From: Castanea sativa
Taxonomy: Eukaryota > Streptophyta > Magnoliopsida > Fagales > Fagaceae
NCBI RefSeq assembly: GCF_040712315.1
Contig: NC_134017.1
Location: forward strand, 4,494,001 to 4,558,000
Direction: 5' to 3'
DNA length: 64,000 bases
Below the pieces are notes generated by a model. That model had not been told where the DNA came from, made no database searches, and saw nothing but the letters and a program-made list of their open reading frames with translations. Made by a program: the position numbers and the translations under genes. Position 1 is the stretch's first letter. Every line of letters begins with the position of its first letter. Below, piece by piece: positions 1 to 11,797 of this stretch.

Positions 1-326
1 GATAAATTCACTCGTACTTGTTCCACATATTCTATTCTTCATATTTCATAATCCTATAATGATTGCTTTTGAGTTATGTCATGGCATTTACTTTCCTTAC
101 AACCATAATGCAATTTGAATAAGTTTCGCATAGTTTTGTTTGCTTTACCGTTTTTTTTTTCCTCAAAATATTCTATTGTTCCCGATACAGTTATGATCAC
201 TTTTCATTTCGTTAAAGCAACTACAAAACTTGAATAAGTTCCTACTTAGCTTTGTTTAGCATGTCATTTGATCTATTAATTCTATTCATTGTGATTCATT
301 AATAATCACGTTTCAGCTATGAAATT

Positions 327-501
327 ACCACCGCACATCCTTGGTGCGATAGTCACTCCACATGTATAAATGCTTATGGAGTGTGGGGGGCAAGGGTTGG
401 GGTTCAAGTTTCCAGGAGGGAACTTCACACACATTTACACTTAGATTAGGCTAGAGTAGAAATTCTATCTTGTATAAATAAAATAAAATAAAAAATAAAA
501 A
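327..501 (+). mobile_element. tRNA-derived SINE, copy 1
   Basis: The 175-bp insert is flanked by a perfect 12-bp target duplication, AGCTATGAAATT, at 315-326 and 502-513. It has a pol III-like A box (TGGTGCGATAGT) and B box (GGGTTCAAGTTT) and ends in an A-rich tail (AAATAAAATAAAAAATAAAA). Two further copies on the minus strand (38122-38298 and 55091-55249) align along their whole length, each with its own target duplication. This combination is diagnostic of a SINE. Confidence 0.88.
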
Positions 502-601
502 AGCTATGAAATTGTCCCTACAAACTGTGTAATAACTAATAAGTTCCAATTTAGCTTGTTTGGGATACCGGTTGTTCTCAAATATTGTATTTCGGGATTT
601 A

Positions 602-738
602 GGGCCTGTTTGGTAATGTTATTCTAGTAACGTTGTTTATATTTTTTAAAAATACGTATATGTGAAAAAATATGTGGAAACACGTGTAATGTTGAAAAAC
701 TGAAAACTATTATATAAGTGCATGTATCAAACGAGCCC
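602..738. mobile_element. Small Tourist-like MITE
   Basis: A 137-bp AT-rich element with inverted ends, GGGCCTGTTTGGTA on the left and its near-complement ATCAAACGAGCCC on the right. It is bordered by TTA on both sides (599-601 and 739-741). A 3-bp TTA duplication is typical of PIF/Harbinger (Tourist) elements. No ORF. Confidence 0.7.
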
Positions 739-1584
739 TTAAAAATGATATTTTTGAACCATTTTCTTTTTGTTTAGGGAACTATGTAATTTCTATGAGT
801 TGTTGTGTAGCTTTGTTTAGAATAACACTTCTTTTACATATTCTTAATTTAGCAATGGTCTGCTTTTCATTAAAGTAACTGTGTAACTTATATATAAGGT
901 TTTATCTTTTATTTTTTATCTTTTTTGTTTTTGAGTAAACAATATTACTTATTAAAACATACACAAAAATAGTAATACTAGTATTTTAAACCGAGTTTAT
1001 AATACATTACATAACCATAGTACAACTACAAAATGGTCTAACCTTTGTAGTTGTAGACTAAGGTTATAAATCACAGACACTAGACACACACAACCAATGT
1101 GTGATAAACATCTTTATTTAAAAAATAAATAAATAGTAATACTTGTTAGAACACACATGAAAATAGTAATACTAGTGCCTTTTATTTTACTTCTTAGGAT
1201 AAGTTTAGTACCTTTTATTTTTATTAAGGTAACTATGCACTTCTAATAAGTTTTTCATGTAACTTTGTTTGGTATGCTGTTTGTTCAACATATTCTATTC
1301 TTCCCGATTCAGAATTGGTCACTTTTGAAATTCCTATTGGCACTTTTTTTTTTTTTTTTTAAATATTAAAGCACCTGTGTAATTTGAATAAGTTCTTACG
1401 TTGCTTTGTTCGGTTACTTTGGTATACCTTTTTTATTTTCACATAAACTATACTACTTGATTCAGTAATGAATAACGATAACTTTTAAACCAAGTAATTT
1501 TTTTTTTTGTTAAAGTACCTGTGTTGTTTAAATATGTTATGAAAAAGCTTTCTCTAGTATAGTACTTGTTTCACATATTATGTA

Positions 1585-2430
1585 AAGTTTTAGACCTCTT
1601 AACACAATATGTTTAACTTAGTTATTTAGTCAAGTGATTACTTAGATAAATTATTCTGTTCTAGGTTAACACATTAAAATCATATCATGTAAAAAATGTG
1701 AAAATATAAAGAACACAACGATATGATAACCCAGGAAAACATAACCGATAAAAAATTTGGGAAGAATTTAACCTAACTATCTTCAAAGTAAAAACAGATC
1801 TACTATGAAAGAATTGAAATTTTTACAATAGAACTTCAACCGCTAACATCTTATTGCTACCTCGTGTAGAAAACTTACTACCACGACCATGTGACAGCTT
1901 CGAGTTCACGGGCTACTTCTTTCCTTGATCTGCTACAACCACAAGTTCTCCTACTTGTGACTTTGAGACTCCACTGAAAGGTTTAAGATTTTCTTTAAAG
2001 TTCTTTAAGCAGCAACTGAAGCGATCATCAAGCTCTTGATACGAATCTTGATCTTGATAACTTTATGTGTGTGTATGAAGGTAAACACCTCAAGATCTCA
2101 CAAAAGATTCACCACAAAACCTAACAAAGACTTTAGAGAGTTTTTGGGTACAAAACCCTAGATTTACAAAAGAGGCACACTCTTCTCTCTCTGAAAGCCC
2201 TTATAAAAACGTGCTTAGGGTTTCCTTTATATACTAAAAGAAGTATATTTGAAACTCTAATCCTTAACGAGCTTAAATTGTTGTTGGGCTGAACTTAAAA
2301 TTCTGCAGATACATGTCTTGACTTGTATCACCTTGAGCATTTCTAATAATACCTATAGACTCTAGGATCTATATTTAGACAAGTTTGTATTCACGATTTG
2401 CCAATTGTTCTAAACTTTTAAAACCTAACA
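1585..2430 (-). mobile_element. LTR of a copia-like element, minus strand (family copy 1)
   Basis: Read on the minus strand the LTR begins TGTTAGGTTTTAAAAG at 2430. It is related along most of its length to plus-strand sequences at 24621-25585 (copy 2) and 11139-11797 (copy 3); shared landmarks include AACAATTGGCAAA, a GGATCTAAACC-like block, ACATGAGGTAG, and TGGGTTATCAT/TGGGTCATCAT. Just outside its start lies GCCAAAGAGGGAGAT, the purine-rich stretch that precedes a 3' LTR, so this is a 3' LTR with internal sequence to its right. The other boundary, near 1585, is approximate. Confidence 0.65.
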
Positions 2431-3840
2431 ATCTCCCTCTTTGGCAATTGGTGACAAAACTTACATACAAAATGAAATGCTCAAATACAAGAACAACCCA
2501 ATACAATAAAATGCCCAAATTATAATTCAACTTAACTACTAACTATCAATTGCAAGAATAGACAACAACTTTGAATGAATTAACCTGTAAATTCCTGAAA
2601 GGCTAAACAAACCATAAGCGCATGTGTGGAAAATACAAGTAAATCAGATGAAACACAATATAAAAACAAAAGTAAATTAACTCTCCCCCTAAGTTAGATA
2701 CATCAAAAACTTTTATTGTCTCCCCCTTTTAAAAACAATTTCATCTTCCCCTAAACAAAACATTTTAAAACAAGATTCCCACATTTCATCTATTTTTCCC
2801 CCTTTTTGTCACGTATTGATAAAGACAACTCAAACAAAAAGTAAATAGTAAACATATGCAACAAAGGATAAGAGAAAATAGAAAAATCAAGGGGAACACA
2901 AAACAATTCAGCTTTATAGAAAATAGAGGCAACTTCCCCTATAAACAACAAAGGTTAAAAACAAGTTTCTTCCCCTATAAAAATAGAAAAAACAACACAA
3001 GTTTTGGTAAAAAACAGTTTTGGAGAACATTTAGGAGGTGGGGAAAAACTAAGTAACACAAAAGTTGAGGATACACTTGAAGAAAAATATTTTCTCTTTC
3101 AATAAATGCAAACTTGACACCATGTAACCCATAAACAGATGCATAAGTATAGAAAATATTTGCACATTGATTATCCATCATATCTCTTAAGAAAAATATT
3201 TTTTGCATTTCACACATAAAAAATAGCATATACTAAAATGTACAAAGGACTCAAAAATTAATCAATCAATTTTTATTTCAAGTTGAGTACCCAATTTAGT
3301 AATGTGTATGCATGTTATGTGTGAAAACAATGAGAGACATGATTGTAAAACTGCAAGATGAATACAGAAAAACAGTGCAATGCATGTGAATCCTAAACAC
3401 AATTGATGCATGAAAGAAAAAATATTGGTGAAATACTTAAAAACTGAAAAAAAAAAATTCAGTTTCAATTGGTCGAGCATCAATCGAACACCAATCGAGT
3501 CAAACAGAAGCAAGCTTAAAAAACCTGGAAATTTTCGACTAATCGAAAATCACACTCGATTGATCAAAATTCTGGAAAACTAAATTTTTGAAAAACTGCA
3601 AAAGCTTATGCAGAAACTACTCAAACCAAGGAATTTCATGAATGAAATGCATGAGAATGACTTTAAATGTTTTTCAAAAACATGAGTTTTCAATCCAGAA
3701 CTTTCAAAACAAGATTATGACACATTTTGTCCCCAAAATTCAATCTATGAAAATATTTTGTATCAAACTCAAGGAACATATAATCTTGGATTGCCAAAAC
3801 AAATTCACACACATATCATGTTAAGTTTAGCAAAGAATAA
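2431..3840 (-). mobile_element. Internal (non-coding) remnant of the element whose 3' LTR is at 1585-2430
   Basis: This DNA adjoins the purine tract of the minus-strand LTR. It is AT-rich and low in complexity, with no retrotransposon domain in any frame. Motifs such as AATCGA and GATTGATC near 3470-3570 resemble the leader of the related copy at 24800-24910. Short open frames at 2856-3824 have no recognisable domain and look like chance. The right boundary is uncertain. Confidence 0.4.
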
Positions 3841-4030
3841 CTTGTGTGGTGTGTGTAACTAGTAATAGCATGAGATACATGTGAGGTGAAATGTAGATAG
3901 TAGTCAATCACAATTTCTACATTATTCATCACATAACTTTGAAAGTAACTATCACCTAAAGAGTTACATCATATAACTCTTACATCTCCTAGAAAACAAG
4001 CTTACAATCATGTAAGTTTCTTTTAATTTT

Positions 4031-4162
4031 GCCTCATAATGTACACACCATTTTTATTTCATTGTGAAATTGTTATTTTAGCCAGATAATGTACACACCA
4101 AATTAATTTCTTTGTGTAATCTTTATTATAGCCCAATAATGTACACATCAATTTTATTATTA
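4031..4162 (+). repeat. Three-copy 50-bp tandem repeat
   Basis: Units begin at exactly 4031, 4081 and 4131, each starting GCC followed by ATAATGTACACA; the third is cut short near 4162. The array lies within 400 bp of the primer-binding site of the following copia element, so it may be in its damaged 5' LTR or be older host DNA. Confidence 0.8.
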
Positions 4163-4459
4163 ATCCGAGGTTACACCTTATGTTCTTTTTGTACATGTGC
4201 TACACTTTCTCGAATACAAAATCTTACGATATGCACTAAGGTGTTCATGATTGACTAGTAAACAGTGGTAAGATAGTTGTTTATGCCTTTCCTTTATGTT
4301 CTAGTCCTAACAATCAAAAGCATGTAACAATCAAAAGCATGTAACTTCAAAATCAAGATCATGTAATAAAAAACTATAAACAATTCCCACAAATTTGGTG
4401 TGTATTTTCTCTATTTTGTTTCTCACAGATTTGAGAATTTTGTGTTAATTGCTTACAAC

Positions 4460-4471
4460 TGGTATCAGAGC
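4460..4471 (+). other. Retrotransposon primer-binding site (initiator Met tRNA)
   Basis: TGGTATCAGAGC at 4460-4471 is the standard primer-binding site of plant Ty1/copia elements, complementary to the 3' end of initiator methionine tRNA. A possible LTR end, ...CTTACA, lies at 4457. It sits 26 bp before the gag start codon. No clear 5' LTR could be matched to DNA after 8376, so the LTRs are lost or very diverged. Confidence 0.85.
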
Positions 4472-4496
4472 CTAAGGTTAGGTTTGAGTGGGAGCA

Positions 4497-7400
4497 ATGG
4501 TAGAGGAAGCAGGAAAGGCGTCAAGAATAGAAAATTTCAATGGCATAGACTTTGGATTCTGGAGGATGCAAATCGAGTATTATCTTTACAGGAAGAAGCT
4601 GCATCTGCGGCTTCTAGGGGAAAAACTTGCGACTATGAAGGATGAGGAATGAGCTCTTCTTGATAGACAGGTACTGAGAGTTATTAGGTTAACTTTGTCT
4701 AGGTCTATTGCACACAATGTTGTAAAGGAGAAGACCACAGCAGATTTGATGAAGGCTTTGTCTCGTATATATGAAAAGCCGTCAGCAAACAACAGGTGCA
4801 TCTGATGAAGAAACTGTTCAATCTGAAGATGGCAGAGAACGCATCAGTAGCACAACATCTTAATGAATTTAACACTATCACAAATCAATTGTCGTCTGTA
4901 GAAATTGATTTTGATGCTGAGATTCGTGCACTAATCATTTTGTCTTCTTTGCCAAATAGTTGGAAGGCAATGGGGATGGTAGTAAGCAATTCTACAGGAA
5001 AAGAAAAGCTGAAGTACAATGACATATGAGATTTAATTCTAGCTGAGGAGATTCACAAAAGAGATGAAAGTGAAACGTTAGGATCTAGTTATGCCCTAAA
5101 CCTTGAGACAAGAGGTAGAGGTAATGATAGAAATTCAAATTAGGGTAGATCAAAATCTAGAAATTCTAATAGGAACAGAAGTAAATCTAGATCAAGCCAA
5201 CAAGTACAATGCTGGAACTGTGGGAAAACAAGTCACTTTAGGAGGCAATGCAAAAATCCTAAGAAGAAGAATGAAGATGATTCTGCTAATGTTGTAACAG
5301 AAGAGGTACAGGATGCATTACTTCTTGCAGTAGACAGTCCACTTGATGATTGGATTTTGGACTTAGGAGTTTCGTTTCATACCACTCCACATCGAGAAAT
5401 CATACAGAATTATGCTGCTGGTGATTTTGGTAAGGTATATTTGGCTGATGGTGCAACCTTGGATGTTGTGGGTATGGGAGACGTCTAGATATTGTTGCCC
5501 AATGGGTCTATTTGATTACTAGAGAAAGTTCGACATATTCCTAACCTGAGGAGAAATTTGATTTCTGTTGGGCAACTTGATGATGAATGGCATGCAATAC
5601 TATTTATTGGTGGTACTTAGAAGGTTACAAAGGTTGCTAGAGTATTGGCTCGTGGAAAGAAGACTGGTACTCTATATATGACCTCAAGTCCAAAGGACAT
5701 AATTGCAGTTGCTGAAGCAAGTATTAATACAAGCCTATGGCACCGCAGACTTGGTCACATGAGTGAGAAAGGGATGAAGATGCTGTTGTCAAGAGGAAAA
5801 CTGCCATAATTGAAGTCCATTATTTTGACATGTATGAAAGCTGCATCTTAGGAAAGCAGAAAAAAAGGTTAGCTTCTTGAAAACTGGCAGGACACTGAAG
5901 GCTGAAAAGTTGGAGTTAGTACACACTGATTTATGGGGGCCTTCTTCGGTTGCATCCCTTGAAGGTTCAAGGTATTACATCACTTTCATTGATGACTCAA
6001 GCAGAAAGGTATGAGTTTATTTTTTGAAAAATAAATATGATGTATTTGAAACTATTAAGAAATTGAAGGCCATGGTTGAGACAGAAACAGGTTTGAAAGT
6101 AAAATGTTTGAGATTAGATAATGGAGGAGAGTACATAGATGGAGGGTTCAGTGAGTATTGTGTTGCACAAGGAATTAGGATGGAGAAGACCATTCTTGGG
6201 ACACCACAGTAGAATGGTGTGGCTGAGTGCATGAACAGAATTCTCAATAGGTGTGCTAGAAGTATGAGGTTGCATGCTGGACTACCAAAAACTTTCTGGC
6301 CTAATGTTGTTAGCACTGCAGCTTACGTGATAAACTAAGGACCATCAGTTCCCATAGAGTTCAAACTTCCTAGGGAGGTTTGAAGTGGTAAAGAGGTAAA
6401 CTTTTCTCATTTAAAAGTTTTTGGTTGTGTTTCTGATGTTCATATTGATTCTGATGCTCGTGGTAAACTTGATGCAAAGTCTAAAATATATATTTTTTAT
6501 TGTGATGAGAAATTTGGCTATAGGTTTTGGGATGAACAAAACAGGAAAATCATCAGAAGTAGAAATGTGGTATTTAATGAACAGGTTATGTATAAGGACA
6601 AGTCAGTTGTAGTGCCAGATGTTATTGAGATAGATCAAAATAAATTTGAGTTTGTTAACTTAGATGAATTGACTAATAGCACTGTCCAGAAAATGGGTGA
6701 AGAAGATAAGGAGAATGTAGATTCACAAGTAGATCAGAGTACACCTATAGTTGAAGTCTGCAAATCTTCCAGGACCATTAGACCTCCACAGCGTTATTCA
6801 CCCGCTCTAAATTATCTCTTGTTAACTGATGGTGGTAAGCCAGAGTGTTATGATGAAGCCTTGCAAGATGAGAATTCAAGCAAATGGGAGTTAGCCATGC
6901 AGGATGAGATGGATTCTTTGTTGGGAAATCTGACATGGGAATTGACTGAATTGTCAGTAGGAAAGAAGGTTTTGCACAACAAGTGGGTATACAAAATAAA
7001 GAATGAGCATGATGGTAGCAAACGTTACAAGGTTAGATTAGTTGTTAAAGGGTTCTAGCAAAAGAAGGGCATTGACTACTCAGAGATGTCAATAACTAGA
7101 CTGGTACTAGGAATGGTGGCTATAAAAAACTTACATCTTGAGCAATTAGATGTGAAGACGGCATTCTTTCATGGTGACTTGGAGGAAGACATTTACATGC
7201 TTCAGCTAGAAGGGTTCATTGTTCAGGGACAAGAGAATCTAGTTTGCAAACTAAGAAAGAGCTTGTATGGCCTTAAACAAGCTCCTAGACAATGGTACAA
7301 AAAATTTGATAGTTTTATGCATAGAATTGGGTTCAAGAGATGTGAAGCTAATCACTGTTGCTATGTTAAGTCTTTTGATGATTCTTACATAATTTTAATG

Positions 7401-8363
7401 TTGTATGTGGATGATATGCTTATTGCAAGGTCTAGAATTATGGAGATTAATAACCTAAAGAAGCAATGTCCAAACAGTTTGCAATGAAGGATTTGGGAGC
7501 TGCAAAGTAAATCCTTGGTATGAGAATCATTAGAGACAAGGCTAATGGTACATTGAAGCTTTCACAATCAGAGTATGTGAAGAAAATTCTGAGTAGATTC
7601 AACATGAATGAAGCTAAACCAGTGAGCACACCCTTAGGCAATCATTTCAAACTAAGCAAAGAACAGTCACCGAAGACAGAAGAAGAAAGGGACTATATGA
7701 GCAAGGTGCCCTATGCCTCAATTATTGGCAACTTGTTGTATGCTATGGTGTACAAAGCCAGACATTGCACATGCAGTGGGAGCTATGAGCAGATACATGA
7801 GTAGGCCAAGAAAACAACATTGGGAGGCAGTCAAGTGGATTTTGAGATATTTGAGAGGTTTATCAAATACAAGTCTTTGCTTCACAGGTGCAAGTTTGAA
7901 ACTGCAGGGTTATGTAGATGCTGATTTCGTTGGTGATATTGATAGTAGAAAGAGTATTATTGAGTTTGTATTTACTTTGAGTAGTACAACTATATCTTGG
8001 GCTTCAAATTTACAAAAGATTGTTACTTTGTCTACTACAAAAGCTGAGTATGTTGCAGCAACTAAAGCTGGAAAGGAGATGATTTGGCTACTTGGCTTCT
8101 TAGATGAATTAGATAAGAAGCAAGAGATGGGCATTCTACATAGTGACAGCCAGAATGCAATTTTTCTTGCTAAAAACTCAGTTTTTCATTCAAAGTCGAA
8201 GCATATACAGACAAAATACAACTTTATCCGATACCTTGTTGAAGATAAGCTAGTAATACTTGAGAAGATTTGTGGATCTAAGAACTCAGCAGACATGTTT
8301 ACTAAGAGTGTCACTATTGAGAAGCTGAAGCTGTGTGCAGCTTCAGTTGGTTTTCTAGCGTAA
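4497..8363 (+). pseudogene. Decayed Ty1/copia gag-pol polyprotein
   Basis: Copia domains occur in order in several frames: gag from an ATG at 4497 (ENFNGIDFGFW, an early stop near 4650, a frameshift near 4800); a CCHC knuckle CWNCGKTSHFRRQC at 5210-5251; protease, where the usual DSG/DTG reads DLG at 5360-5368; integrase with HTD at 5922-5930, RLDNGGEY near 6111 and AEC near 6222; reverse transcriptase with YVDD at 7404-7415; and RNase H with YVDADF, TTKAEY and HSDSQNA, ending in a stop at 8361-8363. There are many stops and frameshifts, and residues are missing between YSEM and ITRLVLG near 7086. The purine tract AAGGATGGGGGATT follows the stop. The element is dead but was once autonomous. 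The best open pieces are 6567-7058, 7086-7487 and 7713-8363. Confidence 0.93.
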
Positions 8364-8376
8364 GGATGGGGGATTA

Positions 8377-9377
8377 TTGCTTTGGGGGGCCAAAATTGTA
8401 TTATTGTACAAAACTCTCATTTTTATTTTTTATTTTTGGGTTAGGGAAAGGTGATAATATGTAACCTTAGATGGAAGACACTTGTCACATATTGATATAG
8501 ATGGAAGACACTTGTCATCTCACTAGGGCCGAATCTCTAAAATCAAAAGGCTTGAAAATGAAAATTGGCCATTCCATAAGAAATATACTAAAATTCAAAA
8601 CTAAATTAATATATGAAAGCTAAAACTAGCACATATTCAATATTAAAAACATGTAAACAAAATAGGTATAAAAGATGATTATTTCTTATTACATTTCACT
8701 TCAATCATTTGTGATATATCAAAATCAAAATTATTTTAAAGCGCAAAAATCATTTGTAATTGATTTTGTACTAAATATTGTAGCGATTTCCCTTTCAATG
8801 TACAAATAAATAAAAAAATCTGTTTAAGAATCATCTTTTCTCTTTTAATTCTAATTTTTATGAATCTAACTTTGACAATATTCATGACTGAAAAATGTTT
8901 GTTTCATAATTGTAATAAAAACTAAAAAAAGTAAATAGAAGTAAAATTATTATGTAAAGGAAATAGTTTTAACCATGTGATACGTACGAATATTCCTAGA
9001 AAACAAATCCAATTAGGATTGTTATGTAAAAAATTAAGACATACAAACACATAGACAAAAAATAAAAAGCACTAACAATCTTTTAGGTAGAAATGTAACA
9101 CATCATTAAGTTTATGAGAGATTTGGTAATTTAACATTTTATTAGAGAATGACATCCTAAGTTTGATCCCTAACTTATTAAAGGACAGTTTAAACCCACA
9201 CGTGAAGGGATGTGCTAAAATTATAGTTAAATGATTAAATTCATAATTTCCTAATAACTTAAATTTTTGGAACAATCAATAATTTAATAAGCCAAAAGTC
9301 AAATTTTTAACTTTGGGTAACAAATATCAAACAAGCAAACTGAAATACTAAAACAAAAATAAGCAAGTGATTCTTTT
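8377..9377. other. AT-rich intergenic DNA; no gene seen
   Basis: This stretch follows the copia purine tract and would be the 3' LTR position, but no matching 5' copy was found. It has a short direct repeat, AGATGGAAGACACTTGTCA, at about 8470 and 8500. No recognisable domain or structured element was seen. Confidence 0.5.
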
Positions 9378-9617
9378 ATGTTAAAATTTTTTGGATTAAT
9401 TTTCACTTTGGATTTTGAAACGGCATTTTTTAGACAAGGAATAAATACTCACATGCTAGCAGTGGTAGTGGATAAAAGGTTTACAAACCCCCTTAAAGCT
9501 ATGATAGGAGGAATTAAATCTAATATTGTTAATGGAATACTTTGGTTTATCATCAAGCCAAATTACTTTATTTCAGTTAATGATCCTAATCTAGAAGACA
9601 CATTAGAATTAAAATAA
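9378..9617 (+). pseudogene. Fossil resembling a caulimovirid (endogenous pararetrovirus) movement protein
   Basis: A 79-codon open frame contains DKRFTNP, then IGGIKSN, then a hydrophobic stretch and SVNDPNLEDTL. The order and spacing match, from memory, part of the movement-protein domain of Caulimoviridae, plant DNA pararetroviruses that leave many copies in plant genomes. Only a fraction of that domain is present, with no intact neighbours, so the piece is non-functional. An open stretch without a start codon at 9786-9923 could belong to the same insertion but was not recognised. The call rests on motif resemblance and was not computed. Confidence 0.45.
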
Positions 9618-9913
9618 AAACAAAATGTATAGACATTTAATCAAATTCTCATGATCTATCAATTCATTGGAAAACCATCCATGAATTAACAAATTACCTC
9701 AAACAAGTACAAAATATCTATAAAATGTTTTTTTTTTTGAAATCTTTGGACCTAGACTTTTGAAATAAAAATAAGTTCTAGGTTAATTGATTGGAAGGAT
9801 CCAGAAGTTCCAAAACAATTTCTTTTAAATGATCTAACAGAAGATCAAAGCAAAGATCCAGGCCATATATCTCTTCAAGCTTCAGGAAAAAATCTTTATT
9901 TTATTGATAATAG

Positions 9914-10036
9914 ATTTTCATAAATGAATAAAGGATTTTCCTCATCATGAAAACGAATGGGAAAATTTCGCAAGAATGAGTTTCTTAATCCCAAGAAATG
10001 TCATTAAACAAGAATCCTTTATTCATTTATGAAAAT
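9914..10036. repeat. Perfect 24-bp inverted repeat with 75-nt spacer
   Basis: The arm at 9914-9937 is the exact reverse complement of 10013-10036; its core reads TTTTCATAAATGAATAAAGG. The spacer is 10 degrees of no recognised element, with no coding frame. Transcribed, it would fold into a hairpin. It may be a local inverted duplication inside the fossil region rather than a functional RNA. Confidence 0.75.
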
Positions 10037-10063
10037 ATTGGGCTACTTTAAGTTTTATCTATC

Positions 10064-10186
10064 AATTCTTATAGTTTGGCTCATACCTTAGCTAGAAGAG
10101 CAGTTTTATGTGCAAACACGGATGTATGGATAGAATCCATACCTAGTGATTCGGATAGTGTATTCCCATTAGATTTAGTTCAATAA
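10064..10186 (+). pseudogene. Fragment of a LINE-type RNase H-like C-terminus
   Basis: A 40-codon frame ending in TAA at 10184-10186 reads SLAHTLARRAV, then DVWIESIPSD, then FPLDLVQ. This matches the usual C-terminal tail of the RNase H-like domain found at the end of plant L1-type elements (consensus SLAHxLAR...W.E..P). Nothing upstream in frame is recognisable, so only the tail survives. Confidence 0.6.
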
Positions 10187-10955
10187 AATTTTCTTACTTC
10201 TTTCTATATATATATATATATTACATCATTTAATGAAAAATAAATTCTAGGGGGGCCACACATACTCTCCGTCCCAGGTTTTGAGTACTACATGCTTCAC
10301 TGATGACTTTTGAACCATGTAGTGCTCTTGCATTTTTTGTTGAGGCACTTGTTTTATAAATTTCAATTTAAATACTATATTTTAGAGTTAGCTTAAAATG
10401 AAACCTTATAATTTAAAGAATTTTAAGTTAAACCCAAAAATTTAGTAGTATTACAAACTAAGTTGTGTAGACTGGAGAGAGCACAGAGCAGAGACACTCA
10501 TCACCTTTTCTGCTTGCTAATGATTGCTTCTTCCTGATTCGGCAAAAGAGCCTTTTTGAAGGACCTGTAAGAATGGAGGAAGAATCAAAATATAGAAGGT
10601 TTTTTGTTTTAGATGAGTAAAATATAGAAGGTATTGCTTATAAAAAGTTTTTTTTTTTTTTTTTTTTTTTTTTGGCATAGTACTTTTTTCACACAATTCA
10701 TTCTAGTGAGTCAGTAGGGATCACTTTTGAGCCGTGTACTAGCTATATTCAGTTTCACTAAAGCTTGGCCACAACTCTATTTAATATCTTCTATTGGAAG
10801 TGGATTTTTATAAATTCATTAGTGGATTAAATTTTCCTTATATACTCTATGTTTGAAAAATTTTACTTATGTATGAAAAATAAGTTATGGATTCAAAATT
10901 AATAACATTTGATTGATACGAAATTTGACATATATGCTAAAAACATAAAGAATTT
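10187..10955. other. Intergenic DNA with two diverged copies of the 1-1560 repeat unit
   Basis: A (TA) run lies at about 10205-10221. CATGCTTCACTGATGACTTT near 10290, continuing into TGAACCATGTAG, closely matches the block upstream of the NLR near 16695. A second diverged unit with GGATCACTTTTGAGCC lies near 10720. A T-run occupies about 10650-10674. No gene was seen. Confidence 0.5.
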
Positions 10956-11138
10956 GGACAAAGTTTGGTTACAAACTTTGTTATAGCAAATGACTACTAC
11001 TTTCACTAACAAAACTTAACATAACTAAACATTTGGAAAATCTAACTATTCATTTATGATCTTAACGCACATATCAAATTTTAAGTCAATTAGATGTTAT
11101 TTACTATTCGATCTGTAAAGTCCATATTTTTAGGTTGG

Positions 11139-11797
11139 CAACCATGAACAAATTTTAACTTTGAATTCTCACTTTCTTCCTCAACCATTGGATCTAGGGT
11201 TTTAATGGATCTTAAGGATATTTAAATACAAACCCTAGAGCACGTTTTTACAATTTCAAGAGGGTGTATTTTGTACATAAATCTAGTGTTTTTCAAACCC
11301 TTTTGAAGCTACAGCTGAAGACCATGAGCAAGCAACAAATCTAACTATATAGGAAAGTTGCTACAATCAAATCAACCACAGTTAATGATCTAAACCTTTG
11401 AGTGGAGTCTCAAAGTCACAAACAGGAGAGTTTGTGTTCAACAATTTCACAATAGAAGAGTCCATGAGTTGGGAGCTTCGTGTGATCACGTGAGTAAGTA
11501 TTACATGAGGTAGTAGTAGATTTAGGGTTAAGTATATTGTATAAACTTTCATTCTATTGGTGAAATGCTGCTTTGAGGATTGTTTAGGTTAAATCATTTC
11601 CAAGTTTTTTCCTTTGAAACCACAGTTTCAAAAGTTTTTTTGGGTCATCATTCTTGGTGTTCATGTGATCTATACTTGTTCGATGTTTGTTTAAATATGA
11701 TCTATTGCTTAATTAATCACTTTAATTAATTGGTTTAAAATTTGTTTGAATCAGACTTAACTAGGGTCTAAAACCCTAGCATGATCCATTAACTTAT
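11139..11797 (+). mobile_element. LTR of a copia-like family (copy 3), nested in the MITE
   Basis: The sequence aligns with 24621-25585 and, inverted, with 1585-2430. Shared blocks include GATCTAAACCTTTGAGTGG, TACATGAGGTAGTAGTAGAT and TTGGGTCATCAT. It appears 5'-deleted and has no internal domain next to it, so it is a solo or truncated LTR. The exact borders inside the MITE are uncertain by 10-20 bp. Confidence 0.6.

Larger units (their letters stand above)
1..1560 (+). repeat. Degenerate tandem array (about 110-155 bp unit), interrupted by insertions
   Basis: Two landmarks recur along this stretch. One is like TATTCTATTCTTC followed by a GATCACTTTT-like motif (near 28, 168, 278, 1287 and 1440). 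The other is like TTGAATAAGTTCCTACTTAG followed by CTTTGTTT (near 114, 230, 536, 797, 1230, 1385). The units are diverged and are split by a SINE (327-501), a MITE (602-738) and a segment near 955-1155 flanked by two similar 28-bp sequences. The same unit reappears at about 10280-10340, at 10680-10790 and directly upstream of the NLR start codon (16680-16800). No coding potential was seen. Confidence 0.55.

Noticed and set aside
3262..3513. Minus-strand 83-codon frame and neighbours at 2856-3824
   Set aside because: Low-complexity AT-rich DNA inside an LTR element remnant, with no domain and no conserved pattern.
4031..4162. CRISPR-like spacing of three 50-bp repeats
   Set aside because: Units are directly adjacent without unique spacers, in plant nuclear DNA; this is an ordinary tandem repeat.
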